Shown: positions 1 through 12,160 of the stretch, piece after piece
How positions within the stretch are numbered: the stretch's first letter is position 1
Layout of the letters: every line of letters starts with the position of its first letter
From: Ophryocystis elektroscirrha
Lineage: Eukaryota > Apicomplexa > Conoidasida > Neogregarinorida > Ophryocystidae
Assembly: GCA_030141585.1 (NCBI GenBank)
Contig: JAQIFP010000006.1
Coordinates: 114,270 to 178,269, forward strand
Length of the DNA stretch: 64,000 bases
Reading direction: 5' to 3'
Notes under the pieces: model-generated
The model's input: only the letters and a program-made list of their open reading frames with translations
Database searches by the model: none
Told to the model about the DNA's origin: nothing
Translations under genes and position numbers: made by a program

Positions 1-2210
1 TTGGATAGACATTGGCTGATTATATGGACATCGTCCCAAAGAAGACAGTATAGAGTTTAATCCTAGATATCTAGCTCGATTGATAAAGTACCTGTATAAA
101 AAATTATAACAAATGATATATATTCATGTATTATTGTATATATTAATATTGAAAAACAAATTATAATAATTATGCTTTATTATTATTATTTTATAAAATT
201 ATTTTACAAACATTTAGTTACTTGATCATTATAATTAAATATATTCAAGAATTATTCAGTAATTTTTTTCATTATAAGTAAAGACGTACCCTATAGACAA
301 ATATTGAGTGTTTATGCCATATATGAGTATAGGGTTATATATTCGAAATATGTGATTTATAGTCCAAAAAATAAGATCGAGTTCAGATGGAACTATTACT
401 TGAAGAAAATTAGGGGGTAGTAAATTGTCTACTGGTGCATTTTGATATTTATATTTTTCTTTAGTCATAAGAACTTCATCAGTTAACCACGATTGATGAT
501 TCGCATCAACAGCAACACATCCATAGATATCCATGTAACCGGAAGAATCTATGTTGAGTAAATCTGTTCTAGTTACATGTGACTGTAAAATACTTCTTTG
601 CTGCTCCCATGGAATATCCCCTGTTACTTCTAATCTACATATATATACAACTCCTATCATAGGGGACAATTCAAAGTCTGGAATAGTTCTTTTCATTTCC
701 CAAAACGAAAGAGGTTTGCGCAATGAAATATCTGAAATAACTTCAAAACACACAGAGCGTCCATATTTATATCCGAAAGAAGATTTTTTGAATAAATCAT
801 TACCACAGGAAACAATAGCCTTTTGATTTTTAGTCTTGAACTCTGCTAGAGGACTAGTTAATTCTTGTGACACGCTTGGTGTAGTCTGGCTTAAATTTCT
901 CCTTTTCTGAGATAATTTATGAAATAATGTTAAATATGAAGGGATGTCACCAGATGGCTCTGTCTCATTAGAGTTAGAATAATCTGGAGTCATGTTTGCT
1001 TCTTCATTAGAGACTTTTGATTCTTGTGTTATTTGCATCATATTATCCGATATAATGCAGTCACTACTGTGTTCGGGTTTTTTTGTTAAAAATGAATTAT
1101 CCGTTATTGTATTTGAAACAAGAGTATTTATTGATGTTATATTACTTTTAGATGTATCACTTAAAATAATTGAATCTTCGTTACTTTTCATTTTTATAAG
1201 CAATCGTCCTCCGCACTCTAAAGAAAGTTTCAATATTTTATCTGTGGAGTTATTGATAATGTTTTTAACCTTTGATTTTTTTTTTGGTTTTGCTTTAGGC
1301 AGCATTTTTAAATAGCCGTATATTTGAAGATTATTTGATACTAATGTGCAGTTTGTGGATAAGTTATTTGTGCCATTATAAGATATAGAGTTTGTTTTTA
1401 ACCAATGCTCTCTATTCGATATTTCAAATTTTTGAATCACGGAACTGAAGCTATACATATCTGACCAATGAATCATCAATGTAGGTTTTAAGAGTGTATA
1501 ATCTTTGCTTATAGGCTGTTTAATGTATTGCTGGTATAATGAATACTTATTAGTATTTAATATTTTTTCAATAATCGACATTTCTTCGAATTCAAGCATT
1601 TCCAAATAATTAGTTACAGTTCTGCTCAATTTATAATATCATAAATATATACCTTTTTATACTGGACTCAAGTTGGTTCAAAGATTTATAAGATTCTATG
1701 TTAAGCTGATCACATTTTTTTTTTTCCTCCTAAAATAAATAAAATAAATGATTAATTATAGGCAGTCTATTTTAGATAACATTATTAATGGAAAAATACA
1801 AACTTGCAAAGCATTTTCTAAAGCAGTGGACACAGGAGGAGCATTTTTATGAGTGAAGTCAGATGGAGATTCATCTGACTGCCAAGGTAAATTACTCATT
1901 TCATGGGGTTTTTTCATTAAATATTGATTTAAAATATCCTGAACGGATATATGGACAGGATATGTGTCACATATCACGAAGGTGTCATCTAAAACAGTGT
2001 TCATGCTGTCTCTAGTTATCCATAAATAATCCATACCTAAATTAAAACAATATATTGATTGAATAATACCAAATAAATTGTTGTCTGCTAGAAATTGTAG
2101 ATTTATTAAATGAGCTTCAAATGGTTGAAATAAGACATTTTCAAATCCTTCGGTATGCAGAATATGAGCTGCCTAAGTGAAATATTTGTATAATTTCATA
2201 TTTCACTTTC

Positions 2211-2248
<38 letters not shown>

Positions 2249-3022
2249 TTATATATATTTATAATATATAAGTATATCCAATTTCAAACGACATTATTAT
2301 ATAACATGAAAATATTCTATTAATTATAGTTACCTAATTATATTATTCATTTATTATTCTATGCTTTAAATTATATAATTTTAGATTTATAATATTAGTT
2401 TTAGTATATATATATAGTTTGATATTTTTACCGTATGGATGTGCTGTGAGTTGAGTAATTTTATTTGAAAAAAAGGTCTTTTATATTTTTGAAACCCATA
2501 TATAGATCTTTTAAATACCATGGTAATATCATACACAAAAACTTCTTCTTTGAATTTTGATGGTCTAATCTCTTCTTTACTAAGTATACTTTGCAGTAAT
2601 TTTTCGTCTAAATATAATGCTAAACGCACCATAAATTCATCTAAGGATTTGAATAATTTGTGGGATGTCATGTTTTCCGATTTCGTGTATGACGGATGTG
2701 GAGGGTTATATATATCATGAAAATAATGAGATACAGAAAAATCAAATAAATTGCTCAAATTATTTGGCCAATCTATGTAAAAATAAGGAAATGAATTATG
2801 TATTGTAAAACATCCTTGATGTCCTTCCGTAGTTGGACCAAAAACACGTATTATTGGCACATAGTATATATCTTTATTTGTTAATTTAGTTTTCTGTTCA
2901 TCTAATACTCTTATGATTTTATTCTTAACATTTATATAGGTTTTATTGGACTTCTGTATTGTATACTCTGATGTTACAAATCTTATACCCAATAAATTAG
3001 ATTCCTCTATTTTATGCTCCAT
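1..3022 (-). CDS. REV3: DNA polymerase zeta catalytic subunit (N-terminal half, cut by window edge)
   Basis: Catalytic subunit of the translesion polymerase zeta, a family B DNA polymerase acting in the nucleus. Five exons read in phase on the minus strand: 3022-2432, 2172-1804, 1729-1653, 1624 (or 1621)-290 and 91-1. The start ATG at 3022 opens the reading frame. The family's N-terminal signature VPIIRVFGPTTEGHQ lies near residue 55, EGFENVLFQPFEAH follows in exon 2, and the exonuclease-like region ends with the stretch joining YLSIGY to FINRARYLGLN across the last intron, as in REV3 proteins. The linker in exon 4 is low-complexity, which is normal for this family. The palm and finger motifs and the C-terminal cysteine clusters lie beyond the left edge. 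The intron at 1652-1625 (or 1622) is only 28 or 31 nt. REV3 is preferred over Pol delta because of the N-terminal match and the long linker. Confidence 0.85.
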
Positions 3023-3428
3023 TTTCAGAAATCAATTATTTCAATGTAAAGTTATTTCCATCGATAATTCAAGTTGTAGCGTCATATAAAAAAAATGAAT
3101 TATCTATCAAAAAAACAATAAGTTCAAATATATTTTTCTGAACTAGTATTTAAAGTAATTAAGTTATTTTTATGCCTTTTAAAAGTACTTTGATTATAAA
3201 AAATCTCAAAAATATTTTACTTACATCTATAATATTCAGCTTTCTTTTACAAAATTTAGATAACCTCTTTTACTTCATGCTATACACATATTTTGTTTAA
3301 TCTATGCTGATTCTCATTTTGAAACCGAGATAGATTACAATATTAGATATAGATTCAAAACCCTTGCAAATCTTAAATAAATTAGTTTTAATTAATAAAA
3401 TATTTTGAACTTCCTACTTACAAACAAA
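3023..3428. promoter_or_regulatory. Divergent intergenic region
   Basis: This 406-bp AT-rich spacer separates the divergent starts of REV3 and the gene at 3429. Promoters for both genes are presumably here by position. I see no convincing sequence motif. Confidence 0.35.
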
Positions 3429-6400
3429 ATGACAGAAATTCAAAAACAAATTTTAACATTCTTGGGAGTAAAGCCTGATTTTTTAGATAAAGAAAGTTAT
3501 GACGTAATGGAAAACGTAAGAAGTTACAAAAAAAAAATCATGGTAACACAGGGAGATTTTTTAATTTTGCATCATCATTGGATTTATGATTTTGCAGAAT
3601 TAGAAAGCTCATTAAACTATGATATATATCCTCTCATTTATGAAATCATCAAATTATATCAAGTAATCTATATTAATATAAGTATATTAAGGCTGATGAA
3701 TTAAACACTGCTCATGGTCTGGTTTGCTCTTTGATTAATAGATTTCCAACTTGTATAAGCTGGAATCTATTTACACATTTTATTCAATCTATTAAAGGTA
3801 AATTTCTGCACTTTAAATACATGAACTAACAATTTAGATCACAATGTAAATTATATTATTATATATAATAAAAATTGCTTTTTCAAATCTGTATATTACA
3901 TTCATTATTTTGTTAATATATTTGTTAATACTAATAAATAAATGTATTAGATATTAATTTTAATCCAAACAAATGCGAAAATTACGTGTTTTGAGCATAC
4001 ATTAAATAAAATATATATTATATATATATTAATCATGTATATTTTCGTATTTAATTGACGTCAACTAAAAGTTTAATAATATATAACAAATATAAAATAA
4101 ATATTCAACATTGTATACAAAAGTATAGCTATCAATACTATTCATATGATTATTAATACTATTATTATTAATATCATGATATATTCATGATATTATTATT
4201 AGTATTATTATTAATATTAATATATATTACTTTCATATAATTATAAATAATATTATTATAATTATTATTAATATTATTGATAATATTTTTATAAATCTAA
4301 TAATTTATATTATATTAAGTATTACTATTTTTATCATTATTAATACTGATATTATTATTAATATAAATATAAATATTATTATTATGAATTTTATTATAAA
4401 TACTATCAATAATGTTATTATAAATATTATTATTAATACACTTATAAATGTTATTATAATACTGTTACTATTAGTATAGAAATTATTATGTGTGAAAAAC
4501 TATAAAACATTTCAATAAATATTTATATCTTAGGAGTTTCATTGCCGGAATCACTTAACTTTGCAAAAAATTTCTATGAATATGACAATGTTGTGTTTTA
4601 TCTGAAAACATTATATTCATCTGAAGTTGATGAATTTCTCAAATCAGAAAAATTATCTGGTGTAGACAGCAAAAGAGAGCGTTTTGAAGACCTCATCAAA
4701 GGGCTTTATTCTTGTGGTATAGTATGATACAGATTTCAATTACTAATAGCAATAACATATGAAAAAGCTGTTCTCGGAAAATTAAATAAAGATAATTTTA
4801 TTTGTTTCTTGCATGAAACCAATCAAACAATCAAAAACTCTAGGTAATTTTAATTAATTTTATATATAGTTTTAATCAACACGTATTCTAAAATTGCTAA
4901 AATAATATTTAAAGTATACAAATATATGAACTATATAGTATACATACTTCGATATTTAAATATAGCCAATTTGATTCAATATGAGACAGAATATACTACG
5001 AAACTATATTGGCTGCATGCAACGCATTGAAGATTGAAAAGTTTAAGAATTATGCTATAAAGAAATATATTAAATGCGCTAATTCAAATCAAACGAGTTT
5101 AAAAGATCTTAGTGATATCGAAAACGATTTAGTATGTGAAAATAACACTTTAAACTATGAAATAGGCTAATAAATATTTTTACGAAGCATTTCACAAACT
5201 TCCGTTTTATCTTCGATTTCAATATATTCAAACACAAAGTTTTAAAATAATTCCCATCAGCGTATTTCTTATTATTTATGAGATGCTTTGTGATCTTTTT
5301 GAAAATTATGACTTAAATTTTGATGATTCGGTCTCTAAATGGTTTTCGGTTTATGTTATGATGATAAATATGCATCCTTTTTATCGGTAAAATTAAGGTT
5401 ATTTGCACGATTTATTAGAGCAATTTTGGCCGTTCTATTATCTCACGTATCCCAAAGTTATTCGGATGCTACTTTTAAAATCAAGATTGAACAATACGAC
5501 AATAAATTTATCAAATTTTTACACGATATTGATATTGTCTTTTCCAAATTAAATGGAGGTTTCAATTGTTTTCACATGGATGAGCTCCCCAAGTAATAAT
5601 AAAATTAAGTTATCTATAGATACACAAACATCTATGAAATAATTAATGTTATGATAAATACAATATTTGTTTATTCAACTTTGATATGCATACTGATTAG
5701 CTAGATAATTGTTAGTATGTACATGTACTCCATAATAATGCATAATAAACTTATAAATTACACAGGTATGAAATAAAATATGAATTTAAAACATATGATG
5801 ATATATAATTTGAAATAACACACTCTGAACAAATATTCACAGTTTATCTATATTTAAAAGATTATTATTTATTTATATTCAATTATTTATATTCAATAAT
5901 TTATATGTAAATATAAAAAATTGCTGGTTTTATTATTACAGAATACCATTCGATACATGGATATTCGGTATATTTGAAGAAGTAAATAAGATTTCCCATA
6001 AAAATTAAGTTCAGGGCTTAAGTCTAGCCGTACATTATCGTGAAGAAGATGCATTATTACAAATGATGACTCCAGCTATACAGTTTGCAGTCAAATCAAA
6101 TAATGTAGAACTTTCAATCAAAGAATTTAATTCCTCTGTCGTAAAGCATTATAACGTAGAAAAATTTCCTGAAATCGTAGCTGATTTATTTCTCACTTGG
6201 ACCCCTGATGCACCTTTAGTGTTAGAATATGCAGGATTCCTAGCCGCGTGTAATGTACGTGTAATAAATAATTCAAATATTCATAGAATCATATAGACAA
6301 AGCAGAACATTATTTCAATTTGGCATCAAAACAAATATATACAGTTCGAAGCCATGCCATGTGGGCATTTTTATTGCTTACACTCATAGAAAAAAGTTGG

Positions 6401-7557
6401 TTATTGCCTATTCATTTACACTCAGATACTGATTTTGGTTACGATAAATCAATTAAACCTAATGAAAGTTTATCCGCAGTTGAAAACCAAGGACGATATA
6501 TAAGAGCCACTGAGATATTGAATCAAGTTAGCAATTATAGCATTAAGTATATATAGGCTCGACAAAATTTATGTGAAAGTAGTCCTGTAATTACCTATTG
6601 TTACTGCTTATGTCTTCATAAACTGAAAAATTATAAAGAATGTATATCTATTTTAGACGATCTTTTGTCTAAGCACCCTTTAGACGTAATGCACTTATAA
6701 TTAATAAAAAGAAATCAGATTGAATTTCGATATTTAAGAATACTGTGTAGCATTGCGTTACAGCTACCACACTCCAATGTACTTACTGATATCCAGACAT
6801 GTCAAGAACTAGTTAATCGGGAATACATGAGTATTGTAAATCTTTTTGATAATTATCGATCTTACACGTATTTCGCAAATTATCTCACAGATTATCAATG
6901 GCTACAAAAATATTCATTGAAACTTAAAAATATTCAGGTACATTTTAACTATAAAATATCAACATATATAATGTATAAATGAATAGTAAATGATCTGAAT
7001 TAAATGACTTATGTCAATAGATCAATAACTTTCGTAGCCTTTAACTTAAATTGGTTAACTCTATATACTTTAATATCATATAATACAATTATAAATGCTC
7101 AAAAATCAGTGCAACCAATAATATAATAATTATATAATAATTAATGTGTGAATTTTGATTATTTATTTTTCTATAAATCAATATATACATAGATTTTTTT
7201 TTTATAGCCATTTCTGGAAAAATTATGTGCTTTGAGGCTTTATTCTAATGCTCCAAACAAGATATTTCAAGAAGCTGCCGATTCGGTAAGTTCACAATTT
7301 TATAAACAATTATTATAAAATTATAAATTATCAATTGAAGTTAATATTGTTGCGAATTTTATAGGTTCAATTTGAATCAAATTTAACGGATTCTCAGTTT
7401 TTATTTTCATGTGGTAGTTATAAGATTTATTTTTATATGCTCAGATTCACCTTGGTTACACTTTCTTCGTGGTAATAATTCTATAAATTCTGGTTGCATG
7501 TATTCCTTTAAATCGGAATTTTTAAATACACTATTATTGCAACATTTGAATAAATAA
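3429..7557 (+). CDS. Unrecognised helical, TPR-like protein of about 753 aa in 15 exons
   Basis: I could not name this protein. Exons that keep phase throughout are 3429-3662, 3692-3797, 4534-4716, 4750-4843, 4990-5131, 5166-5386, 5419-5592, 5942-5981, 6015-6254, 6287-6526, 6557-6685, 6719-6937, 7208-7285, 7365-7413 and 7445-7557, giving 754 codons including the stop. The start is the first ATG of the open frame. Nine of the 14 introns are 29-34 nt. The translation is rich in amphipathic helices and Trp/Tyr/Leu. Stretches such as HIDKAEHYFNLASKQ and YKECISILDDLLSKHP look like TPR helices. There is no signal peptide and no catalytic motif. The fungal exomer ChAPs family has a similar length and a TPR character, but the resemblance is too weak to assign. 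The consistent phases make the gene itself secure, not its function. Confidence 0.7.
3798..4533 (+). other. Long intron of AT/ATT repeats
   Basis: This 736-nt intron of the 3429-7557 gene runs from a GTAAAT donor to a TTAG acceptor. It is almost pure A/T, with irregular ATTATTATTAAT-type triplet tracts around 4140-4480. No coding potential is seen. Confidence 0.6.
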
Positions 7558-7685
7558 TTTATTTTTATAACTATAAGATATCGTAAAAATACAGATTTGT
7601 GCACAAATAAATTTTTTTCGATAAAATTGTACAGATGTAAATTATGTCTGTAACTCGAAGTTATTATTTTTTTTAAGTTTTAAAT

Positions 7686-8333
7686 ATGAAGTTAAACTTA
7701 GGTTTCGTTTTTCTATATTCCGCGACAATATTCAATTTAGCTTTGGGAGAAGTTTCAGATGAGACTCCAAAGCATGATCCACTGAAGGTTGAAACAAAAT
7801 CAGAAGAACCCAAGAAAAGAACAGCTCACGCAGTATATAAAAATCAGCAATATCCGTTCACATCTTCTACATTTACATTTACCCCCGTAGAGCAGGCACC
7901 ATATGTAGTTACATCCAATGTATCACAAATAAATCCTTACGGAATTTCGGCATTCCATCAATCAACTCACCAAGAAAGTGTTCCTAAAATACAAGAATTT
8001 TATTATCCATCTGTGTTGTATAAAAAAGAAATGGGACAACCAATGCAGTATTATACTTTGGATCAACCTAAAATTTATACCAGTAACCCGAATATAATGG
8101 CTTATCCAAATTCATATCTTGAAGGTTCCAATAAATCTATGCATAGGTTTTATAAGCAACAGTATAATTTTGACGATAAATATCAGAATTTGATGAATCA
8201 AGACATACCATATGGATCTTATGAATCACCTCCTTTGACCTCAAAAAGTAAATTATTCAGACTGGTATCTAACAATAAAGTTAATATGAATAAGTATAAC
8301 AAACGTAATTCATTAAAACATTCTAAAGTCTAA
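7686..8333 (+). CDS. Secreted low-complexity protein, 215 aa
   Basis: Single-exon gene starting at ATG 7686, 128 bp after the stop of the preceding gene. The N-terminus is a clear signal peptide: MKLNLGF followed by a hydrophobic stretch, with likely cleavage after ALG around residue 21. The rest is rich in Tyr, Ser, Asn, Pro and Gln (for example PYGSYESPP) and has no cysteine pattern, no second membrane segment and no recognisable domain. The C-terminus is basic (NKYNKRNSLKHSKV). The composition suggests a disordered secreted or secretory-organelle protein. In an apicomplexan it could enter microneme, rhoptry, dense-granule or surface routes, but the sequence does not say which. No family was recognised. 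Confidence 0.7.
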   Translation: MKLNLGFVFLYSATIFNLALGEVSDETPKHDPLKVETKSEEPKKRTAHAVYKNQQYPFTSSTFTFTPVEQAPYVVTSNVSQINPYGISAFHQSTHQESVPKIQEFYYPSVLYKKEMGQPMQYYTLDQPKIYTSNPNIMAYPNSYLEGSNKSMHRFYKQQYNFDDKYQNLMNQDIPYGSYESPPLTSKSKLFRLVSNNKVNMNKYNKRNSLKHSKV

Positions 8334-8430
8334 AAAACATATATCGCTTGGATTATTTGAATTTCATATAAAAAAAAGTTTAGATTGTTAAAACAAATTT
8401 TTTTATTTTTATGTTTTGACTAAGTTTTAA

Positions 8431-9406
8431 CTATGTTTTGAAAGATAAGTTTTTAATGGTTCTTTGAGGTTTGGATTTGGATGCTAATAGATCTTTCCAT
8501 ACATTTTTGAAGGGGTTTTCTGGAGGTGGATAAACTCTATTCATCTGAGAGGCTTCATAATCCCACCATTTTAATATGATCTTTAGATGTTTGCTGTCAT
8601 ATCTAACAATTTGATTAAGTTAAAAGGTATATTTACGATTTAAAATAATGAGAAAATTCATCGAGATAATTTTCGTGGATTTTATTTTTTGTAAATAGAT
8701 TTCTACAAAACAATTGCTAATTCTCAAATTCTTACTCTTTGGAGTATTCCTTATCACGAAGATTGAATTTTTCCTGAATTGCAGCAGCGTATTGTACAAG
8801 TAAATAATAATGCATAGTTATTACTATTTATAATTAATTCTAACCTTTATATGACAGATAATAAGGGGTATAATATAACGATAAAACTTTAATTTATGAT
8901 TCAATATTTCATCCAATAAAAGGTTCCAGTCGAAAATCTTTACAGCAAAAGGATTACTATTACACGAAGTAAAATAAAAAAGTTCGGGACTGTCTACGGC
9001 AAAAGCGTAGTACATGTAATATTGAGCCAATTCAGGTTTAAGCTTCAGAAATTGGCACCCAAATGAAACAATATATTGGCACATATATTTGGAGATGTTT
9101 GTAAGAAAATTGAGTATCTCTTTTCCTCTTAATCTTTTGACTAGTACCAAGTTCACAATGCGACGACCATCTGCTGGGTTTTTACAATTCCAAGAAGACC
9201 CATTCAAATTTTGTGGATACAATTTGAATAGTACCTATTATTATTAAGATTTATAAAAATTAGTTAATGAATTATTCATAAAATTTACTTATTTGATGGC
9301 TTTCTTAACTAATGTGATATATATAAACATATAAACTATGCTATAGATATGTACATATATATAGCAGCTAAATACAAATATTAATTAGAACTATTATTTA
9401 TAATAT

Positions 9407-9438
<32 letters not shown>

Positions 9439-9991
9439 TATACATATAATAATTACAATTATTATTATTTTTGTATGATACCAGTATTACTTCTAAAGTA
9501 GTAAAGAATAAATAAGGATAAGATAAATGTTCTAGGAGAAAAGGGGCGAATTTTCCATCGACTATGGGATCTTTGCAATAAATATTAAAACGGAAGTCTA
9601 TAGCTTGAAGTCTCAGTTGCTCGCAAGTGCACATAAGCTGTATAACTGCTGTTAGTCCTTTAAGCTGAGCAAGTAAAGAACTCATGCGACCATTAATAAA
9701 CCGTGCGGATTTGTCTACTGCTGATTTAACTACGTTGTATATTTGATCAAAGTAAATTTTTTCTGAAGCTGATGGTTTTTGAGGACGTAGTGAATTTGTA
9801 TTAACTTTTGTCTTTGATTTACAAAGAGCTGGAATATAGTTCTAATTATTAGGTTAACAATTTATTTTTAATTTACTGTTTTTGCTCCACGGCAAGATTT
9901 ATGTTGCAAGTTCCAGCAAGTATCGTCATATTCAAATACATTTGGTGGATCTTTCAATTTAACTTTTTTACTGGTTTTTTTATTTTTCTCA
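8431..9991 (-). CDS. Unrecognised protein, 5' end unresolved
   Basis: At least five exons read on the minus strand. They are about 9991-9893 (beginning SEKNKKTSKK), about 9840-9485 (helical, containing KLKPS-like basic and RMSSLLAQLKGL segments), about 9236-8847, a short exon near 8780-8718 and about 8605-8431. The last exon ends in RTIKNLSFKT before a TAG stop. Phases agree at each junction examined. The translation is helical and aromatic-rich (DWNLLLDEILNHKLKFY, ILKWWDYEAS) with a proline-rich C-terminal segment (YPPPENPF). No domain was recognised. I found no convincing start exon between 9991 and 10711, so it may begin further upstream or even be continuous with the ankyrin gene that ends at 10712. 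Coding status is fairly sure; function is unknown. Confidence 0.55.
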
Positions 9992-10711
9992 CTGAAATCA
10001 TCCAAAAAAATAACAAATTAATAAACTAATTAGTTTATATACAGTCTTTTAAGTATAAATTTGAATTATCTAAAATTTATAGTAAATTTATGCATCAAAC
10101 GAATACGGGATATTGCACTAGTAAAAATGTACATAATAAATTCAGTTAAAATGAATCTAAAATAAATTAAGTATTACAGTGCAGTAATTGCAAATAAAAC
10201 ATATATCATTTCAATTTATCAACTCATTTAAATTATTTCCAAATTACTAGTTAAAAAAAAACTTTATTACCGACAATTGGTTTCTAATACTAAATTATCA
10301 AATAGTATCTTTTTTTCTAGAGAATTTGTGAATTAATCAAAAAATTTGTTCTTATAGATTTTTTTATCAATAAATAGTTTGTTGGAACTAGAGTTCTCTA
10401 AATTAATCATGCATTAATCAATTATTATGCATTTTTGTTAAATTTGGCGTTAGAGCTAATTTTGTAAATACAGACATAGATATATAATTTATATTTTCTC
10501 AAAAAATTTATTTTATACTTATGAGCATACTTTTCAAATATATATTTTATACAAGAAGATCTTCTTTTGAATGCATTAACAAATATATTGATATATATGG
10601 AGCTATTAATAATTATGGGTATCCTAATGTACACTGAAGTATAGTAATACATATACATATGGGGTTTTACAGAAAATTATTGACCAGTAATTAAACTTTA
10701 TCCTATTTTTT
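9992..10711. other. AT-rich spacer, no gene seen
   Basis: About 720 bp of AT-rich sequence between two minus-strand coding blocks. It may hold the missing first exon of the 8431-9991 gene or one of its introns. Short open frames here are Tyr/Ile-rich and look non-coding. Confidence 0.4.
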
Positions 10712-11692
10712 TTACTTAATATGAGAGTCTGAATCCTCAGAGTTTAAGTCAAGGTCTGTTTCTCGAGTAATTTCATTAGACGATAGACGGTTTTTGACGG
10801 AATCACGTCTATAGTTAGGATATTTGACAGGAACAAATCGAGGGTATTCATGTGGCGCACCGGTTCCTAATAATGGTTGTTTTTGGTTTTGAGAAACAGC
10901 TAGGATAAGTTTTTGTTGCTGGTCATACATGTGTTCGTAAGTGTCTATGTAGGAACGATTAAAATGAGCTGGAAATCTAATTTCTTGTTCTAAATGTTTT
11001 AATAAAAAATCAACGGGAAAAGAAGTACACACACAAGACACCAATAAATCCTCCATCATTATTAAAGCTAAATCTAACGGTGTTCTTCCGCACTCATCTG
11101 TAAGAAACGGATCTGTACCTCCCCTAAATAAAAGTCTCTATGNNNNNNNNNNNNNNNNNNNNNNNNNNNNNNNNNNNNNNNNNNNNNNNNNNNNNNNNNN
11201 NNNNNNNNNNNNNNNNNNNNNNNNNNNNNNNNNNNNNNNNNNGGAAAAGAAGTACACACACAAGACACCAATAAATCCTCCATCATTATTAAAGCTAAAT
11301 CTAACGGTGTTCTTCCGCACTCATCTGTAAGAAACGGATCTGTACCTCCCCTAAATAAAAGTCTCTATGAATTAAAGATATATATATATATATATATTTT
11401 AACATACAAACCATTAGCACTTTGTTGCAATAATAGCTTTAATTATTTATTAATTTTATAATAACGTAAATTATTTATTTATTTTTCTATCTTAATTTTT
11501 ATAGATTTTTTTTTATATTTATAATACATAAATAATTTTACGAAAAAAATGAAAGGTTATTTACTTGAGCTCAATTTGAAAGGCTATGTAGTCATGACAT
11601 CTTAAGTAATAATGTAAAGGTGTTTGAATGCGGCGCAATGAATTTAGTGCAGCATTGTATGGATTATGCCAATAAAAAGCCGGAATGTACAT
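10712..11692 (-). CDS. Ankyrin-repeat protein, disrupted by an assembly gap
   Basis: Minus-strand gene starting at ATG 11692 (MYIPAFYWHNPYNAAL). The first exon ends near 11571 at QIELK before a GTAAAT donor. The next exon begins near 11369 with an ankyrin repeat: GGTDPFLTDECGRTPLDLAL. A helical segment follows (VDFLLKHLEQEIRFPAHF) and then an acidic, Ser-rich tail ending DSDSHIK at 10712. The first exon also contains an ankyrin-like RRIQTPLHYYLRCHDYIAF. The second exon is interrupted by 100 Ns, and the sequence on one side of the gap is repeated exactly on the other. Reading across as if the duplicate were a single copy gives one continuous frame, so the break is most likely an assembly artefact. 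Beyond the ankyrin fold, function is unknown. Confidence 0.6.
11016..11142. repeat. 127-bp perfect direct duplicate, left copy
   Basis: Identical to 11243-11369, base for base by eye. It ends exactly at the first N. It lies inside the ankyrin gene's coding sequence. Confidence 0.9.
11143..11242. other. Scaffold gap of 100 N
   Basis: A run of exactly 100 N, a conventional placeholder for a gap of unknown size. The flanks are the two copies of the 127-bp duplicate, so the true gap is probably an unmerged overlap. Confidence 0.95.
11243..11369. repeat. 127-bp perfect direct duplicate, right copy
   Basis: Second copy of 11016-11142, beginning exactly at the first base after the N-run. Confidence 0.9.
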
Positions 11693-11735
11693 ATTATATA
11701 CGTGTCATTTACCACAATTATTTTAATTGAGAAAA

Positions 11736-11897
11736 ATGGAATCAAAAAGATTTAATATTGGAATATATTTTATGCTAGCCGTAATGGGTCTAGCTTTGGC
11801 AGGGTTTATTACATTTTGGTTTATACGGAAAAGACGAAGAAGCGCAGCACTTACTCAAGACGAAATAAATCCAGAACAAGAACCTTTGGAACCCTAA
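11736..11897 (+). CDS. Small single-pass membrane protein, 53 aa
   Basis: ATG at 11736 opens a 54-codon frame closed by TAA at 11895. The product has a short polar N-terminus (MESKRFNIG), one strong hydrophobic segment of about 20 residues (IYFMLAVMGLALAGFITFWF), a stop-transfer cluster IRKRRRS and an acidic tail ending QEPLEP. The positive cluster after the membrane span predicts N-out/C-in topology with a cytosolic acidic tail. The start codon lies 43 bp from the divergent start of the ankyrin gene. No family was recognised; small ER or mitochondrial subunits have this build. Coding potential is inferred from the well-formed membrane protein and the higher GC of the frame. Confidence 0.5.
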   Translation: MESKRFNIGIYFMLAVMGLALAGFITFWFIRKRRRSAALTQDEINPEQEPLEP

Positions 11898-12160
11898 GAA
11901 AGACTCAGATCCTTTATAACCTATACGTACATTTCTTATATATGTATATATATATATTGCGATTCTTATATTTGAATATATATAATGCATATATATGTAT
12001 ATATGTATAATGGTCGTATTATTAATTGAAGGATTTTTTTTCTAATATTATTATTTTTTTTTCAATTAACTATATTTTATTTTTGCTCTGAGGTTCCGTT
12101 TGAATTTCTGTAATAAACGTATATATATTGCACATTTTCTAGGACCATATACTGCTGTAT

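Noticed and set aside
11143..11242. True tandem duplication of ankyrin exon
   Set aside because: Exact identity, ends coincident with the N-run and the 127-bp length all point to an assembly overlap.
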